From: Cylicocyclus nassatus | Lineage: Eukaryota; Nematoda; Chromadorea; Rhabditida; Strongylidae | Reading direction: 5' to 3' | NCBI GenBank assembly: GCA_958299035.1 | Contig: CATQJL010000316.1 | Location: forward strand, 48,853,585-48,917,584 | Length of the DNA: 64,000 nt | Shown: one piece after another, positions 42,301 through 56,700 of the stretch | Numbering within the stretch: position 1 is the stretch's first letter | How the letters are laid out: each line of letters opens with the position of its first letter | The notes under the pieces: generated by a model | The model's input: the letters and a program-made list of their open reading frames with translations, nothing else | Told to the model about the DNA's origin: nothing | Database searches by the model: none | Program-made: the position numbers and the translations under genes

Positions 42301-45300
42301 ATATACGTTTGAAAAAAATGCAAGAAATTGTTTGGCAATAGGAGCCGTACCCCTACCGCCTTGAAAGCCTTGGAAGCAGACCACGCACCACTATGCCATA
42401 TCATCATTACTGGAAAGTGGATACGCCTTGGTAAAGGAAAGACTGATTTTATAGAAGAAAAAAAGCGTATAACTTTTTCCCAGAAGCATTTTGCGATGCT
42501 TTAAGACCTTAGTATCGCTATGCATCAGCGAATTCCCCACTTCGCCCTTGACTCTTCCTGTTAGTCCAACCTCAGGGATACCCAGTCTCTCACTGGAAAT
42601 CAGTCCCTGCAGACAAAACGAATGCTAGTGAGATGATTTTTATGGAGCGGGATCGTGATAGCCATATTTTTTGAATTTAGAAACTGTGCTGTATAAAATC
42701 TTCCCTAAAGCGATGTTTGTTCACGCTTGCATTTATTTTGTGAGCTTTACAGGTGTTGGCGGTGATGATGACATCTTGTCGATATATCCTGTACTAGAAG
42801 CGTTGAACGCACGGAACGCTCCTTTGCTGTCAGGCAAACCGAAGCTGGTATTCATTCAGGCCTGCAGAGGAGGTTAACCTTTTTATTTTCCTATTAATGA
42901 GGAACCTGGCATGATACCATGAGTAACAAAAGTCAGACATATTCCTCTGATTATGCAGCTTCATCGAAATCAGTCTCTTAGACAAGTGGTGCACATTCCC
43001 CGTATTTCCTTGTAGCGATATGCAACCATCGCTTTGCAAGTAGCATATAATTGCTCTACGTCATTAGGGTCCAGTTCCTTTTGAATGAGACGCAAATAGC
43101 ATGGCAGCGCATGAAGTTTCGCCAAGCTGCAAACCTGATGAAAACCCACATAACGCCACATTCATTAACACAGATCAAAGATGTGCAGTGTTCGCGATGA
43201 TCGCTGAAATTTAGTTTTCGTGGATTATTAGGATTCAAGATTAGTTTTGAGCCGCATGGCTCTACAGCTATCAGTGTGCACAGCTTTACATAAGTTTTCC
43301 ATCCAGACCAGATTTTGCCTATGGTACTACTAGCTACACTATGCAGATAAAGTCAGGAATCTGCGCACAATTTGTTTCTGCACTCAGCCGTTGACAGCTG
43401 TCTTAGGCCCCGGTCAGACTTCACGCGATTTGATCGTCGCGACTCACTCGCCGACATTTCCATTCATTTTCATTTCACATTCAAAAATTTTGGGCTGGAA
43501 AAGTATCACAACCGAAATGAAAGTTGATCGGCATGGAATGATGTTGTAACAGTTGTCTCGTCGCGATTCAGTCGCGACGATCAAATCGCGTGAAGTCTGT
43601 CCGGGGCCTTACTTAAGTTCTTAGTAAGAGAATTCTGGTGTTCGCATGTAATATCGAGATCATTCTCAATGCTGATTCTTGTAGCGTTGTTTTCTAAACT
43701 CCCTGTGCACATCAGTGGTAGTCCCAGGAAAATTTTTTTCTGAATGAGGCAGGACAGAAATCCTTTTTCTTTTCTAATAATCATATTGTAACATACTCCC
43801 TTCAAAAGTTCTGGAAGCACAGAATTTCTTCGTTCCTGCTTTTTGCATAAAATCAGAATTTTCAAAGCTTTCAAAATATTGTTTTACGTTTACAATTGTA
43901 ATCAAGTTACTTGCACAGTTTCATAATCGTGTAATTCATATTTGCGCGCACGTCCTCCACTCATACATTTCAGATCGACGCGATACTGGTGTAGCATATA
44001 TGGATCAAGTCGATACGGCTCACCATAAAACTGATGGCCCATTTGGATTCCTCAAGTGCATACAAAGCCCGGCAGTCGTCGAAGTGAGGAGACAACTACT
44101 AGAAGCTTAAGGAAAGAACAAATTATTATCCCAATCTTCAGACCACATCGTTGAGACCGCGTGAATCTGACTTTCTCATAGCATACGCCACTCCGCCAAC
44201 GTATGTATCTTGGCGTAATAGTCTTCGAGGCAGTTGGTTTGTGCAAGCGGTTTGTGAGGTGGAGCACTATTTTCATCTTTCTTCTCAAAGTAATAGTATT
44301 TTTGTAGGTGTTTGCTAAGCATGCGCGTGATATGGATATTCTGCAGTTGCTCACAAGAGTAAATCAAAGGGTGGCGGAGTGCTTTCAGACAAATTGCTCT
44401 TCTTCGTACAAGCAAGTATGTATCTATGTATCTGTTAGTGTTATCTATTAGACCATCTGAATAACTAGCTAAGGTCATTCTCATCAGATCTGAAGTCTTA
44501 AGGAAACGATACTCGGGGTCCGTGGCCTTTTGAGATGAGTTGTATACCATTACACTCGTCTTGGAACGCTGATTCAGAATCTGACTTCCGTTTCTGCTAA
44601 TCGCTTCAAAGATGTTACAAAGGATTGTGCGGGCTTAGGCTGCCCAGTGAAATACTTTCGGAGCGCCAAGAGTAATGGTGCTCGTGTGTCTTCTAGTGGT
44701 TAGTGCGATAGGCTCATGAGGTGATGCAGGTGCAGGTTCGAATCTTTTCGTGTTTTTCAGTTTTGCATTGCCTCAATAAAGCTTCTTTCGCATCTTCGAG
44801 CTATCTGACGCCCTTACTCTTCAAAAAATGTGGAAATTTGGAAAAAAATGATTACTATTTGCGCTAAAATGTATCCAATGATCATAATTCGAGTAAATCT
44901 CGAAAAAGTTTGTTTGAGGCAGTGCAAAATAAAAACACAAAAGGATCTGAACCTACACCTGCATCAGGTTATGAGGCTATCAGACTAACCATTAGACAAT
45001 AACGTGGCGCCGGTAGAGGCCGTTCTGGTGACCATACCCTTGGGCGGCCAAAATTGGCTCGAAATTCTTCCATAACTTCTTTCAGAGAAACGATTAGCAG
45101 AAATGGAAGTCAGATTCGGAATCAGCGTTCGAAGACGAGTGTAATGGTATATATCTCGTCTCAAAAGGCCACGGACATCGAGTATCGTTCCCTTGTTAGA
45201 TATGTTTGCAAAACTGCATCGATCTGAGCGACAAAACTCTCATGCTGAGACAAGTAGTATCCTTTCGCGCAAGCCTTCTTTGGCAACTTCAAGGCTTTGC

Positions 45301-45547
45301 TGTATAATAATATCAAAGTCCGAATAATCTCAAGTTCGCCAACGTACTGTCTTTGAACTGACTTCCAAAGAGAAAAGCTCCAAAATCGGGATAATCCTTG
45401 CGTTCGGATATGGCTAGTAGCCTTTGATAACGTCTGTAATCCCAAATAATTTCAGTGCTATATTTGTTTCAGATGCCTGAGTTCCATTCAAGGCTCATCA
45501 AACAGTTCTACTTTTTTCCTGGTGTGAAACGTTCTTCTTCAGTGTGA
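39372..45547 (+). CDS. ced-3: Caspase CED-3, apoptosis executioner with N-terminal CARD
   Basis: CED-3 is the cysteine protease that executes programmed cell death after CED-4 activation through CARD contact. Eleven exons: 39372-39506, 40331-40494, 41100-41167, 41220-41341, 41395-41562, 41636-41759, 42753-42872, 43974-44083, 44142-44258, 44308-44415, 45473-45547, giving 436 residues (C. elegans 503). The start [13 protein letters not shown] matches the family start. The CARD spans roughly 1-99 with [21 protein letters not shown] short linker leads to a possible processing Asp in VDFVDS (147). The large subunit has [11 protein letters not shown], catalytic His253 in LTHGE and Cys298 in FIQACRG. 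The small subunit has [19 protein letters not shown] and the end [16 protein letters not shown]. Residues needed for activity are intact. The shorter length comes from the CARD-protease linker. Intron 5 has a hairpin at its 3' splice site, intron 7 a MITE and intron 10 a palindrome. Confidence 0.96.
41610..41653 (+). promoter_or_regulatory. Perfect hairpin over the ced-3 intron 5 3' splice site
   Basis: The intron arm CTGCAACATCCCTCTATACT (41,610-41,629), the loop TTGC and its exact reverse complement (41,634-41,653) form 20 base pairs. The second arm contains the AG acceptor (41,634-41,635) and the first 18 nt of exon 6, so the acceptor would be base-paired in the pre-mRNA. It may regulate splicing, or be the footprint of an inverted duplication of exon sequence. 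The intron is only 73 nt. Confidence 0.9.
43406..43608. mobile_element. PIF/Harbinger-like MITE, copy B
   Basis: This 203-bp element is nearly identical to 12,266-12,467, with the same GGCCCCGG...CCGGGGCC ends and TTA on both sides. It sits in ced-3 intron 7, between the exon carrying the catalytic Cys and the start of the small subunit. Confidence 0.87.
44500..45199. repeat. Palindrome with tRNA-like segments in ced-3 intron 10
   Basis: The left arm (GGGGTCCGTGGCCTTTTGAG...ACTCGTCTTGGAACGCTGATT) and the inverted right arm (AATCAGCGTTCGAAGACGAG...CTCAAAAGGCCACGGAC) match. Inside each arm is a tRNA-like segment: CTAGTGGTTAGTG with GGTTCGAATCT (44,735-44,745) on plus, and a mirrored decayed copy at about 44,940-45,000. 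It is in the same family as 16,858-17,898. Confidence 0.75.
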
Positions 45548-46597
45548 TCCTTGTGTAGGAGGCAGTTCATCTGCAATTTTTCAATAGTGCAATCTCACAC
45601 TCACACGTAGGTATATGCATCATAGCGTACTTGCGTGTTTCCGAAGTCATTTCGGTCGAGCCTTTCATTGGTTGCGTGGTCATAATACTTAGTCTTATTG
45701 TCATTTTGAGGCAGGTCTGATATTTTGGTTTTGATTATTGCGGATAATTGCGTGTTCCTCGTCAGTGCTACTTTAGTTCTCATCTCACCTCGTGGATTTG
45801 TTAAAGTGCATGTTCTAGGTGCTGCAGGAAGGAGATATTGCATGAATGTTTGGGCAAAAACGTTTGTGTTGCTTTTTAGTCTTTCAAAGTATCAGCGGTC
45901 ATAATATGTCTTCTTTTTGATTCAAGCAACACGATCGAATAGAACAGTGGCAGATTTTAAGTTCTAATCTCAAAAAAGTAGCCTCTAAACTTTTGAAGGT
46001 GTAAAGCTGCTTTGCTTCAAGGTGAGGCGAAGAAGGCACGCACAAATGCTGCTTAGGTCATGTTTCATGTTTCAAGGAAGTAAATGGCTTGGTTTGTAAT
46101 TACCAAAACATTTTCCATGTCGAACTCTTGCAGTATAAATCCGATTGTACTAGCCGTTGCTTTATAGCATTGATAAACAGCGATTATGCAATAGTCAATA
46201 GAATCTTCAACAATTTTCACGTTATGCAGAAAGCTGCTGCTTACTTTTTGAAATCAATTTTTTGCTTTCAAGGGATCAACATACTCGCTGATCGTCATTT
46301 TGGAGCAGATTATAAAGCGGAGATGCTCATGGGATGCTGGTTCCAAATATGAACTTACCCTTTTCTGAAAATTTTCAATAGTCGTGAGTTTTTTAGAAAT
46401 CAGATATCACGAGGAATAAAAGCTTTGTTCAATCTTAAAGTGCAGAACATAGTTTGGAGAAACCCCTGAAAATCAAATGAGAATTTAGTATGAAAGCGAG
46501 GTTACCCCTTTATCGACTCTTACCTCAGACTTCGTCCGAAATAACATAGGTAAAAGCAAACGGTAGTATTTGCAAGGGCGATCAGCAACTAAGTCTG

Positions 46598-46702
46598 TAC
46601 AATACCGCTCATATTTCGTCAAAAAAAAAGTCACTGCAGCGGAGTGCGGCGGAGTGCGCCGCAGTCCGGCGACTTTTTCGACGAATTATGAGAGGTATTG
46701 TA
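46598..46702. repeat. Short palindrome
   Basis: TACAATACCGCTCATATTTCGTC on the left is inverted as GACGAATTATGAGAGGTATTGTA on the right, around an AAAAAAAAAGTC...GACTTTTT and a GCGGAGTGCGGC core. This is a typical foldback MITE plan. Confidence 0.7.
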
Positions 46703-47417
46703 TGCTCATAGCTAGTGACCACAAATACCAAAGCATATACCAAAGCCCAATCTAGGTCTGTTTTTGCATGTGAACGTTAAGCAATCTTTCTAAACCTCAA
46801 TCTATTATTCAAGTACCACTGTATAGAGTGATGTACTATGATCTGCTGAATTGAAGGCACTCGTCTACTTTTGTATGTTCTCTTTTCAGTATGCTTATAT
46901 CTATCCTGAAATCTTGTTTAGCCATTTCATAAGCACTTCGCCTGTATTCTTGTGCCAAAATGTTCCTGATTTCACTTATCTACTTTCTACATTATTGTTT
47001 TCACGTGTTTCATTTTGACGAAGCATTTATGATAAACTTTCATCTTCGTTTCTGTCAACGCGAATGTTTCATGGGAAATGAAACTGAAAGGTATACAATG
47101 TGTACTGAGAGTCTTGCTAATGGTGTGTAATAGTAAATGTTTCAATACGAGTGAGCAATATTCCGTTAAATCTACCAAAATAACCTGATGTTATATGGTC
47201 AAGGTCGAATATTGATCAAATAATTTTGAGGTGAATTATGGCGACTTCAAAAGCCCTGAACTACTAAGTGACAATGAACAATATTTTAATTTGAGGATGC
47301 AAGAATGAGGTTTTTGATCTTTTTGTAAGACTATTGTGCGAGATGCATAGTGTGATGGTGTAGTTTTGCTAGCTGCACTCAAAGCAGATCTGATCGGATG
47401 AGAAGATTCGACCTTGT

Positions 47418-47900
47418 TATCTCTTACAAGGGAAGGATGGGCAGTTGAAGTGGCCTTTTGCGATGATTTGTATACCATTTTGTAGGGCACAAAACAGTGA
47501 TCCGGAACCTGTCTTCCTTATCTGCGGCGCTTTCCTGTACGAGAAGTTATGAGCGTTTATTGAAAAAAATTGTATGTGCAAATAATATGAAAACAGTAGT
47601 AACATTATTCCTAGCGCTCAAATGGACCAGTGATAATCTTTCCAGCACTCTATAAAATAAATACTCTTAGGAGAGATATATCTGCACTCTGGCTGTCTCA
47701 TTCAAACTCTGGGATAATTTTAGCAACTGTTTTTATCCCAGAAGAACACTCATTTCTTGCTCCTTTAAACGCTAATAGCTCCTCCTCCAGGAATGCGCCG
47801 CAGATAAGGAAGACAGACTTGGAATCAGCGATTTACGCCCTCCAATGTATACAACCCATCTCAAAAGGCCACTTCGACCAATCATCCTTCCCTTGTTAGA
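47418..47900. repeat. Third member of the AAGGGAAGGATG palindrome family
   Basis: The left arm (CTTACAAGGGAAGGATGGGC...CTTCCTTATCTGCGGCGC) and the right arm (GCGCCGCAGATAAGGAAGAC...CATCCTTCCCTTGTTAG) are inverted. The arms match 16,858-17,898, but I see no clear tRNA-like segment between them. Confidence 0.72.
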
Positions 47901-50900
47901 GCAAATATCATGCTTTCCATTTTTTGAGTAATACCCGTACTCTTGAATGTCCCCCACCCCCTCACCCCTTACCTCTTTCAAGTAGATTACTAGCGTCTGA
48001 GGTAGTTTGCAGAGCTCGTATGTTGACATCGAACTTGTTACCGCCTGAGGCAATTTTATTCCGCATATCATAAAGAAGATGAGGAAGCAGGCACAGCTTT
48101 GGAGGTAAAACTCATTGTTAACATCAAAAATTGCGCTGATAGCTGTTGCTTTATAGGGGAAAATAGGACCAATTCTCTCTAAATATTTTCTAAATGATTG
48201 TCATCTACAACTTTTACGGGAATTTAGATCAATAGACAGTTAGCTGTAGACACTGCATGGCATATACAGGAGGTTTGCACGTTGTGAGGAATTGAACCTT
48301 TGTTCAAGAATCTCTTCTAGAGGGAGCTTAAACTGCACTGCACTGTTTAGTAGCACAGTTCCTCCCATAAACCTCTGCTGTTACTTAAAAACTAAAAAAG
48401 TAAGGACAAAGCAATGGGAGCAGTCACAGCTTTTGAGTTGTATCCGCACACGAGGGTTATGTAGAAATTGAATGTCGAAGCTTTGCTAATATCCACCTAT
48501 TGTTGAGATGTGGTGTACCACAACTAAGCTAACCGAAGAAGCTGCGCAAATTTTGAAAGCCAAGTCCACAGTCCTTCTTGCCTGAATAGTAGATCTGATT
48601 ACATATCACTTGTGCGCTGTACAAAGAACTGCTTATTATTATGTATAGAAAAACCTACTAATTCGCTTTGTCAACGATTCAAGCGCAAATGTAACTATTG
48701 TAGCTCATAAGTATTGTAACAGTCACAATAAATATTTTTTTGAGTACGACTGGAATGTTATAAATGGAGGGCATGGCTCTAGTCGATACCTTGAGGGAAG
48801 TCGTGATTCTAAATATTACTCTAAAATTCTTCTACGAAGCTATATTCTTATAGATATCACTCGTTTCAGTCATCCTAGATGACAATAACTTGCGCATTTA
48901 AGTAGTGTGCACCAGTACCGACAATTTTGTGAAATTCCTTTGAAGGGCCAGTCTTCTCAGTTCGTCTCCCAGCGTTCATCTTTTAGCCCCCCTCCCTTAG
49001 CCTTCGAGAATGGATTCATTTCCGAAAATGCTACATGAGTCATAAAACCGTATACTTATTTTATCTGTGAATTTGGATCAACTCTGAAGAGTTTTCTAAA
49101 ATTTGTGACTACTGTCATTCGATGTTATGGGCCCGTTTCAAATCCTAGAAACATTAAATATTCAAGGGATTAACTCACTCTTTGGGAAGGTTCTCTCCCC
49201 CCCCCCGATTTCAGCAAAAAATTTGTGGGCAAAACTAATGATGTATGCGTACTCACAACTGCATAATTTCTAAAGACTTGTCCAAGATCCTACTTCTTTT
49301 TCCGTTAATAACATGGATGAGATGAACATCCGTGTGAATAGCAAACAAATATGCTAGTTCCATGTTTACCCGCAATCTCTATCAGCCCCACAAAAGAATC
49401 CGGATTACTCGATATGCATAATAGTGAAATATATATAAGCTAGAATTCTTAATCAGGAGATGGCTGCTGTATGTATGTGTAAGCATAGTGAGCTCGAAAG
49501 TAGCGTCCAATTTCTCCCATGTCTGAATCTGACGGTAGCTGCGAACAAAAGTTGATTAATAAGAGCAAATAGGAATGGTTTTTGCATGATGTAAATTAGT
49601 CCAGGTGTATGATCTGCACTTTGCGGGCAACGACTTTATGTCACGTCATTTGAGCTGGAATCTAATGAATGCCTTTCCTAACAATAAGTAAACTTATTCT
49701 AGGATTCGTAATTCTCAAAAGGATTAATCGTGGCATTCTCCAAGGAAGTGTAGTCATAATGAACTCTTGATTTGTCGATTATTTGAGTAGATCAACAGCA
49801 CTTTTTCTGATAGTGATCTGAAAAACACTGTTATGAATAAGAAGCCATATTCTCACTAAGTATCTTCGTCATGGCACGTTTCCATGTACTGCTTCAGAAA
49901 TTGAAGGGCGAAGGATATTACGCACCTTGAAAGGCTTCATTTTTCAAAACGATTCGTCGTTCTGTGACCAGAGAAGTGAAGAGACTAGCTAATTTCTAAT
50001 CGTCCCAAATCGTGTTTTTGTCAAAATTTTTATGTAGAAGAAAAGCTTCGTATACTGATTTAGCTATTAACATGAAAGAAACCATGGGTAAGGTTGAAGG
50101 AACTTCTACCAAAAAATCAAACGGTGTACTTTTCGAACGTAAGAAAAATAAGCGGTGACTTCATACTTGTTTGCTTGAAAGTGAGGGCAAAAATGGGGAG
50201 AATGCCACATGCTAGCCACTTCCTCCTCCTCCCCCCCCCCCCTCCCCCCGCCCCACTTTTATGTACTGCAAAGCTGCAACATCACTTATAGAGCTCCTCC
50301 GCAATCTCCACACAACTTTTTTCGATAACTGAATCGCTCCACCTAACCTTGCCTCTTTCTTCTAAGGGGCGCAAAAATCCCGTTCCACTGTTTAAGGCAT
50401 TATAAGTTGGTTCAGCGTGACACTAAGGTTCGAGAGAGGCTGAAGCTCGTTTGCCGATCTGCCCAAGCGCTACTCCCTTTATTTGAAAGGTTGTTGATTT
50501 CCTTCCTACGCTATAAAGAGGAAGAAAGGAGAAGCCCTCCGTTAGAAGCTTAGCGCCAGCCATCGACGAAAAACTTTAGACGATTGGATTGCTTTGCCAT
50601 TCAAAGCAGAATTAAAGTGGCTATCTTGAGAGAAATCACAGTCTCTCAGCGGTCTAATGAGGAGGATTATTTAAAGTTAGTATGGATTTGTAAAAAAAAA
50701 AACTAAGTTGAATCACTAGAAGGTTTGCCTTGCTTTTATGGATTAAATTATGGGGGTTTACTTTTAACAGAGCACTTTGCGCTTCTTGGGTCGTGATCAC
50801 TATTCTGTATGCAAATTATTTCTTTTTTTATTGCTCAAGAAAAGACTAAAGGGGAAGCTCCAGGAATGGCAGGATTATCTGGGGATGGGCTAAAATATTG

Positions 50901-53768
50901 TTCTCATTTTTTGAGAATATATATTGTTGTAGAAAAACTGCTGGACATTTCCTTGACAGAATCGTAATTGAGAGCTAGCATGTTGACAGTAGGCTCCAGA
51001 ATTTACTTTCTGGGGAAGCTGCGACTTTTTCAAAAAGCGTGTAGTAAAGATTACTCTCTGTCGTATAGTGTAGACAAGATGGTGGGTCGGCCCAAGTACC
51101 AATTAAGTCACTCTTCTCTCTTGGGTCTTTTGATTGGTTCAAACCATCAGAGACCCCAAAATGGGAGCCAACAACCTGCCTCCGGCTTAGTCACTCATTT
51201 ATTACGCAGCTTTTGCAGGTTTTTGAACATGAACTCGCTCTACAAACATTACATTTTTCTTAGGTATGCATTTTTTGGAATAAATCGGAAGAGGTAGCGG
51301 TACAAAAAACTATGCCTTTTTTATAAGCCCGGCTAGACACAGAAAGCCCAGAAGTTTCTATATTCGTGCTTCCATAATCTGCTACATGCTTCATCTATCT
51401 TGAATTAATTTGAAACTAGTCAATTCATTGTCATTACTCTGTTGCTGAAAATTTGAACCTTTTCTGATCTATTTGCTCGTTCCGAAAGTTCGATAAAAAA
51501 GCATGGATGAAGTTAGGCAAACACTTTGAAGTTTATCCTTTTTATTTTTCTTTCCTATTTTCGAAGCTACGTTTCTGTTTCTGAACTGGTCACCCTTGTG
51601 GCTACCAAAGCTGCCGAGATTTTGAACTGTAATTTTGAAAATCTTGAAGATTATCGTTTTGGAGTGTCGAAAAAATTTTGGTAACAAATGAATAGAGTAA
51701 ACACCTTGTTATACAATGAGTTTCTTTAGGCATTTTTGTTTGGCTTCTTCTCACTCAGTGTTTTTCAGTGTATCTTACCGGAAGTCTTCACTTTTACGAA
51801 GGCATGTCATACGCAAATGCATCCAACACTACAAATCCTCAGAATTCGGAAACTTTCAAAAATTGTTTAACTTTCATCACCAATTTTACAAGATGAGCAT
51901 TTCGCCTTGAAAATTCGGATATTTTCGAGTACATCTTAGCGTAGTCAAACTAACATTTATTATGACAATTTCATCCGCGAAGCTTCCACTGGCAGAAGAA
52001 AGCCTCGAAAGAGGGGAAAAGGTCATGGAATGACGATCGAGCTCTCCCATTGGTAACATGAGGTTTGAGTGAATATGAAATTTGGTTATATCAGAAAACA
52101 TTAGTGAAGAGATTTCGAATAGCAGCTAATGATGGCAAAAATGTGAAGCTTTGTAAAATAATTGCTCTATCTGCCTGTTCTCTGTTCTCTTCCGAAGGTC
52201 TAAAATGACGTGATGAAAAATCGCTGACGCTGAAATCGTCAAGACCATGTGTTCAAATCGGCGTTTATTTTAGCCATAAAAGTGGCCAGTTCCAGATAAC
52301 CATTGCAAGAAAGAGAAATGACTGCGTTGAATAATGTGTTTAAGCGAGTTTTCCTATATTTATTTCACGTGTTTCTATGATGGGTTCAAAAACGGCACAA
52401 ACATTCGGAACAACTTAGCAAAACAACAAAAAAAAACTCATAGCAACAAAAAACTGTGGCGGTAAGATGACCGGGTCCAAATTGACTCAGGAATGTAAAT
52501 TAAAGTAGCGCATGGTAAGTATAGAACTTACGACTTGCTCGGAGCTTAGCCGACACAAGAAACCCCACAAAACTTTACACTTTTTCGCGATATTCAGCAT
52601 GAAGGTGTAAGGTTTTGTAGGTTTATAAGTTAACTATAGAATTTGATATCTGCAGCAAAACTTAATGATTTTCATGTTAGTGTGCTAATCCTACACTTTG
52701 TTGCACTTCAATCAAAATCTGTCGTAAGCAGTAAAGTAGTTAGATAAAAACCACTTGTTCACAAATTGTTTCCTTCCAATCATTTTACTGAAATCGAAAT
52801 GAAAGCTCTCTGCACCGAGTTTTTTATCTGCTGGCGCTGCTTGTTCTTATTTCCTATAACTTCCACACTCTTTTCTATTCCTTCTGTCAAAGCATGCAAA
52901 GTTTTTCTCACAACTCGTATTTCGCTGTTCTTCAGTCTAGAAGATCCTCAGCATCACATGATTGAAATTGCGGGTGGCCATTTTGCAGCAAAATGATTTT
53001 CTACGATTAGGGAAAAGTACGTGACTTCACTCGCTGTAGTTCTGCATTTCCGAGAATAAAACATGCTATGCAATTTTGCGCGAACCTTGAATTAAAACCT
53101 ATTATTTGATTGAATTGAAAGACTGGAATGAAGAAAAAAGCGAAAAAAGTTATTTTTCCCTGAACCTCGGAGATATGACTCTATTGCTTTCCTGTTTTTG
53201 GATAGGGAATTTTGATAAACTTTCGGACTACGAATAAACACCAAATGAACATTTAGTTCTCAAAGCTTTATGCGTTTGTTGAGATCTATAGTTTACGAAA
53301 GTTACAAAAAAATATTTTATAGTACTGTCCATTTCGCAGCATTACCGCATCCCTAACTCTACCCTACCAGGCCAAGAATGCCTTCAACAACCCCTGGAAA
53401 CTCTCGAATATATGCTTTGTGATCAAGAATATTTTGGACAAATTCCAGAAGCACAGAAAAAACGAGCAAGGCTAACTAGAGTTTTTTTTGCTCATCACAA
53501 TCTTCTGCTTCATCAGACTTGCACCACGCTAGAAAACCCCTATCTCCGAGAACCCGAGAAATATGTCTGTCGTAGGTCGTTATTGGCACAATAGAGCGTG
53601 ACGTGGGTCCCGTCAAGCGTACGGTAATGCTCTAGGCGGTCGGCCACGCCCCCCACCACAAACTCGAAGAGAGCGTCTGCCAGCGAAGGCGGAGTCCGAC
53701 GTAACTGTCATTGCATAGACGAGCGTGGGTCGAGCCCCCTGCCAACCCCCGACGAACGGTAGTCTCAG

Positions 53769-56700
53769 ATGTCGAGTCGAGTCCTGCAAGTGCTGCTCAG
53801 CCTCCTGCTCACCGCCGCTCTCAGCGCCGCTGCCGCAAAGCGACAGCTCTACTATGTAAGTTCATTAGGATGCTTAGACCACGGGGAAAATCACAACCTC
53901 AATTTTTTTTGAAATTTTCCTTATTCTGTTTATCTATGCGGTATCTCATCCGCCAGATCCTTATGGATCTCTACAAACTGCAGAATCCAATCTTTCTTTC
54001 AAAATACTACTACTACCTCTCAGTGTATTCGGGTATTCGATGATTTAGCAAAATATTATAAAATTCTAAGTCTGGGCCTTTTCTAAAATTCCAGAAGCTA
54101 GAAAAATAAGATCACCTAATCTCAAACTTTCATCATGTGTTTTTCCAGTAAATCATTCCCTATCATCAAATTTCAGTCGTCCTTCAAAGCACTTGTTTAT
54201 AGTTCTGTTGAGATCAAATCCTTGACAGCAGAGAGTAAATCGATATAGGTTGATCGTTTTTATAGCTATAGGAATACTTATGGAGATAGAAATCTTAAGT
54301 TATGATCTCCCTTAAAGTATAAGAAAAACAATGTCATTAGATGCACAAATTTTTCTATCTCCGATCCTCATCTTGGACAAGAACCTACAGCTCTTCTCAA
54401 CCTCCCATTAAGGAGTGAAGGCTTGGCATTCGTTAAACTAGAATGGTGATAATGATAAGAATATCAATAATAATAGTAGTAATATCAAAGTCATGCTGTA
54501 ATAATATAACTGGCGACATAGCTAACCATATTTACCATATCACATACATACAATATCACCATTCTTACCATTATCACCATTTGTAGAGTCCGAGTATAAA
54601 TTATAGGGCTCAGATATATAAAACTATATGGGGCCTTTTTTTATCATAATAAATAAAATGGTGCACTGTAATACTGGCATTTTGCCAGCGTTTTCACTGC
54701 ATCTCTTAGAAGTAGTAATTATATTCAAAGAACTCATTGCAAACAATACAGACATTAATACTTCGAGGCCCCCTCTAATGTGCTCTACTATACTCGGGGC
54801 ACGGCGATATAATAGAACATTCTCGGCTTTTATGTGACGAAACCCCTCGTCCATTTTCCATTTACATTTCCGAGACTCCTGCGATCTGCAATGAGATAAC
54901 ATTGTAATTGCCGGAGCCGGAAAGAAAAACAAAATGTTTTGAAGATGGGCCAAGTTTCTCTGCAAGAGCCGCTTACTTATGTATAGAGTTGCATATTATA
55001 GAGCGGTTCTTTGAACTAGTGTGTAACCTCTTGATTCGTTCATTTCCTGTTTACTAATGCATTTATGTCAATAGGAGAAGTCATCTCTAGAGCTAGTTGT
55101 GCTTTCTGCTCACCTCATTAGATTATTCAATGCTTTTTTTGTTCGCTGTTTTGAAAGGAGCAAATAATTTGTGAAAGCGGTCGCCGCGCAAAACCATCAA
55201 GAAAACCATCAAGAAAAAAAAATTCCTCAGAGATTCAGCTCTGAATGAGGTTGCGTCTTCGGTTTTTTTCTTATCCGGCTTAACGATGATGTAGTAGATG
55301 GAAAATCAAAAATTCTAGCAAATTGACTAAAAAACTTGCTAGAATGGCAAATGAATCATTAATTCGACTGCTTTTATGTCACTTCTGCTTTTCATTGCTT
55401 CCGTCTACCATTAATTTTTTGAGATTCTCAAACACCACTAAAGTGTTAATAAAAGATGCAGGAGTTGAGCAGCTCATGATATTTATCTCATTTGCAAACT
55501 GATTTTTAGCTGCCGATTGATTTTGCACTATTGCTGATTAATTATTTCGCTCGCAACGGAATGTTTGCAGCAATTTTGTAATTTGCATTCCTGAGACGTT
55601 CATTAGTGAACATTAATCACATTGGCAAATCATGATTCATTGGAAAGAAAAACAAGGAAACGAGCGATACGGGATAAGAGAGGGTTTGAAAAAAAAACAC
55701 CATTCAGCGTGTTTTTTTTTGAGTTGATGCTTGAGATTTCTGATTGTTCTATTCTAGTTCTTTTTTCGAGATGCTTTCACCGTTTTATTTGCATCCTATA
55801 TGATTGACAACCCTGCCAGTTATATTCACGAAAGTCCATAACTACTGCCAGTATGATGGCTTTTGTGCACGCAAAGAAAACATTTGTCGAGAAATTTCAG
55901 TAGATAATGTGCATGAGAGCAATTTTTTCCTTCTCTTGAGATGATAGGGAGATATGAAAAAAAGTAGAAAACGCAAAACTACTATCTATTTATTAATCCA
56001 GCGCCACGGTTTCTTGTATTATTCTTTTTTGGTAGCAAAAGTTGGCACTATAGTGATGTCATGACGAGGTGATGTAAATTTAGCCGTCAGTTTATACTTC
56101 CACTCTTCCCCCGCCCGGACCCAAACTGATCCATGCTCGAACAGATTAGATTCTTCAAAAGGTCTTCCTTTATTCTTTTCGCTAAGTAGATTATGTCCTT
56201 GAAAAGAAACGTTTTGAACCATTTGGACGGCCAGATTGCAGGCCATAGTCTTAAAACAAAGATCTGCTCGGAGAGAATAATCTTGATCGCTGTATTCAAC
56301 TGTTTTCCCTAACTTTAGATTTTGGAAAAAAAACAGAAGAAAGTTCCAAAAAATTAAAATTTTTCAGATTTCTAAATATCATCATAGCGTAAATAAAGAA
56401 TTTGAAGAAATATTTGATCTTCGCAACGCATCGACTGAAATTTTTAGAAAATCAATCAGGACTGGATTGTAGTTTATATCGTATTAAACCGCCATATTAA
56501 ACTGGATTATGTATCGTGGATTTTTGATATCATGCGCGCCATTGCACCTTTAATCTCGAGGACATTTTCATCCCAAATCCCATTCAGAAAGCAAATCGCT
56601 TCAAACAATGTCAGCGCATTATTTCCTTGGCTTATGGTTTAGAGACTTAGGTAGTTAGCCACAATGCGCATCCAAAAATTGTGATCAAACACATAATAAG

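Larger units (their letters stand above)
45548..53768. other. 8-kb intergenic region, no conserved gene seen
   Basis: After ced-3 I find only short frames without family resemblance, C-runs near 49,197 and 50,231, and the palindromes annotated separately. A TGTTCAAATCGGCG B-box-like word near 52,252 is too weak to call. The last 180 bp before 53,769 are distinctly GC-rich. Confidence 0.5.
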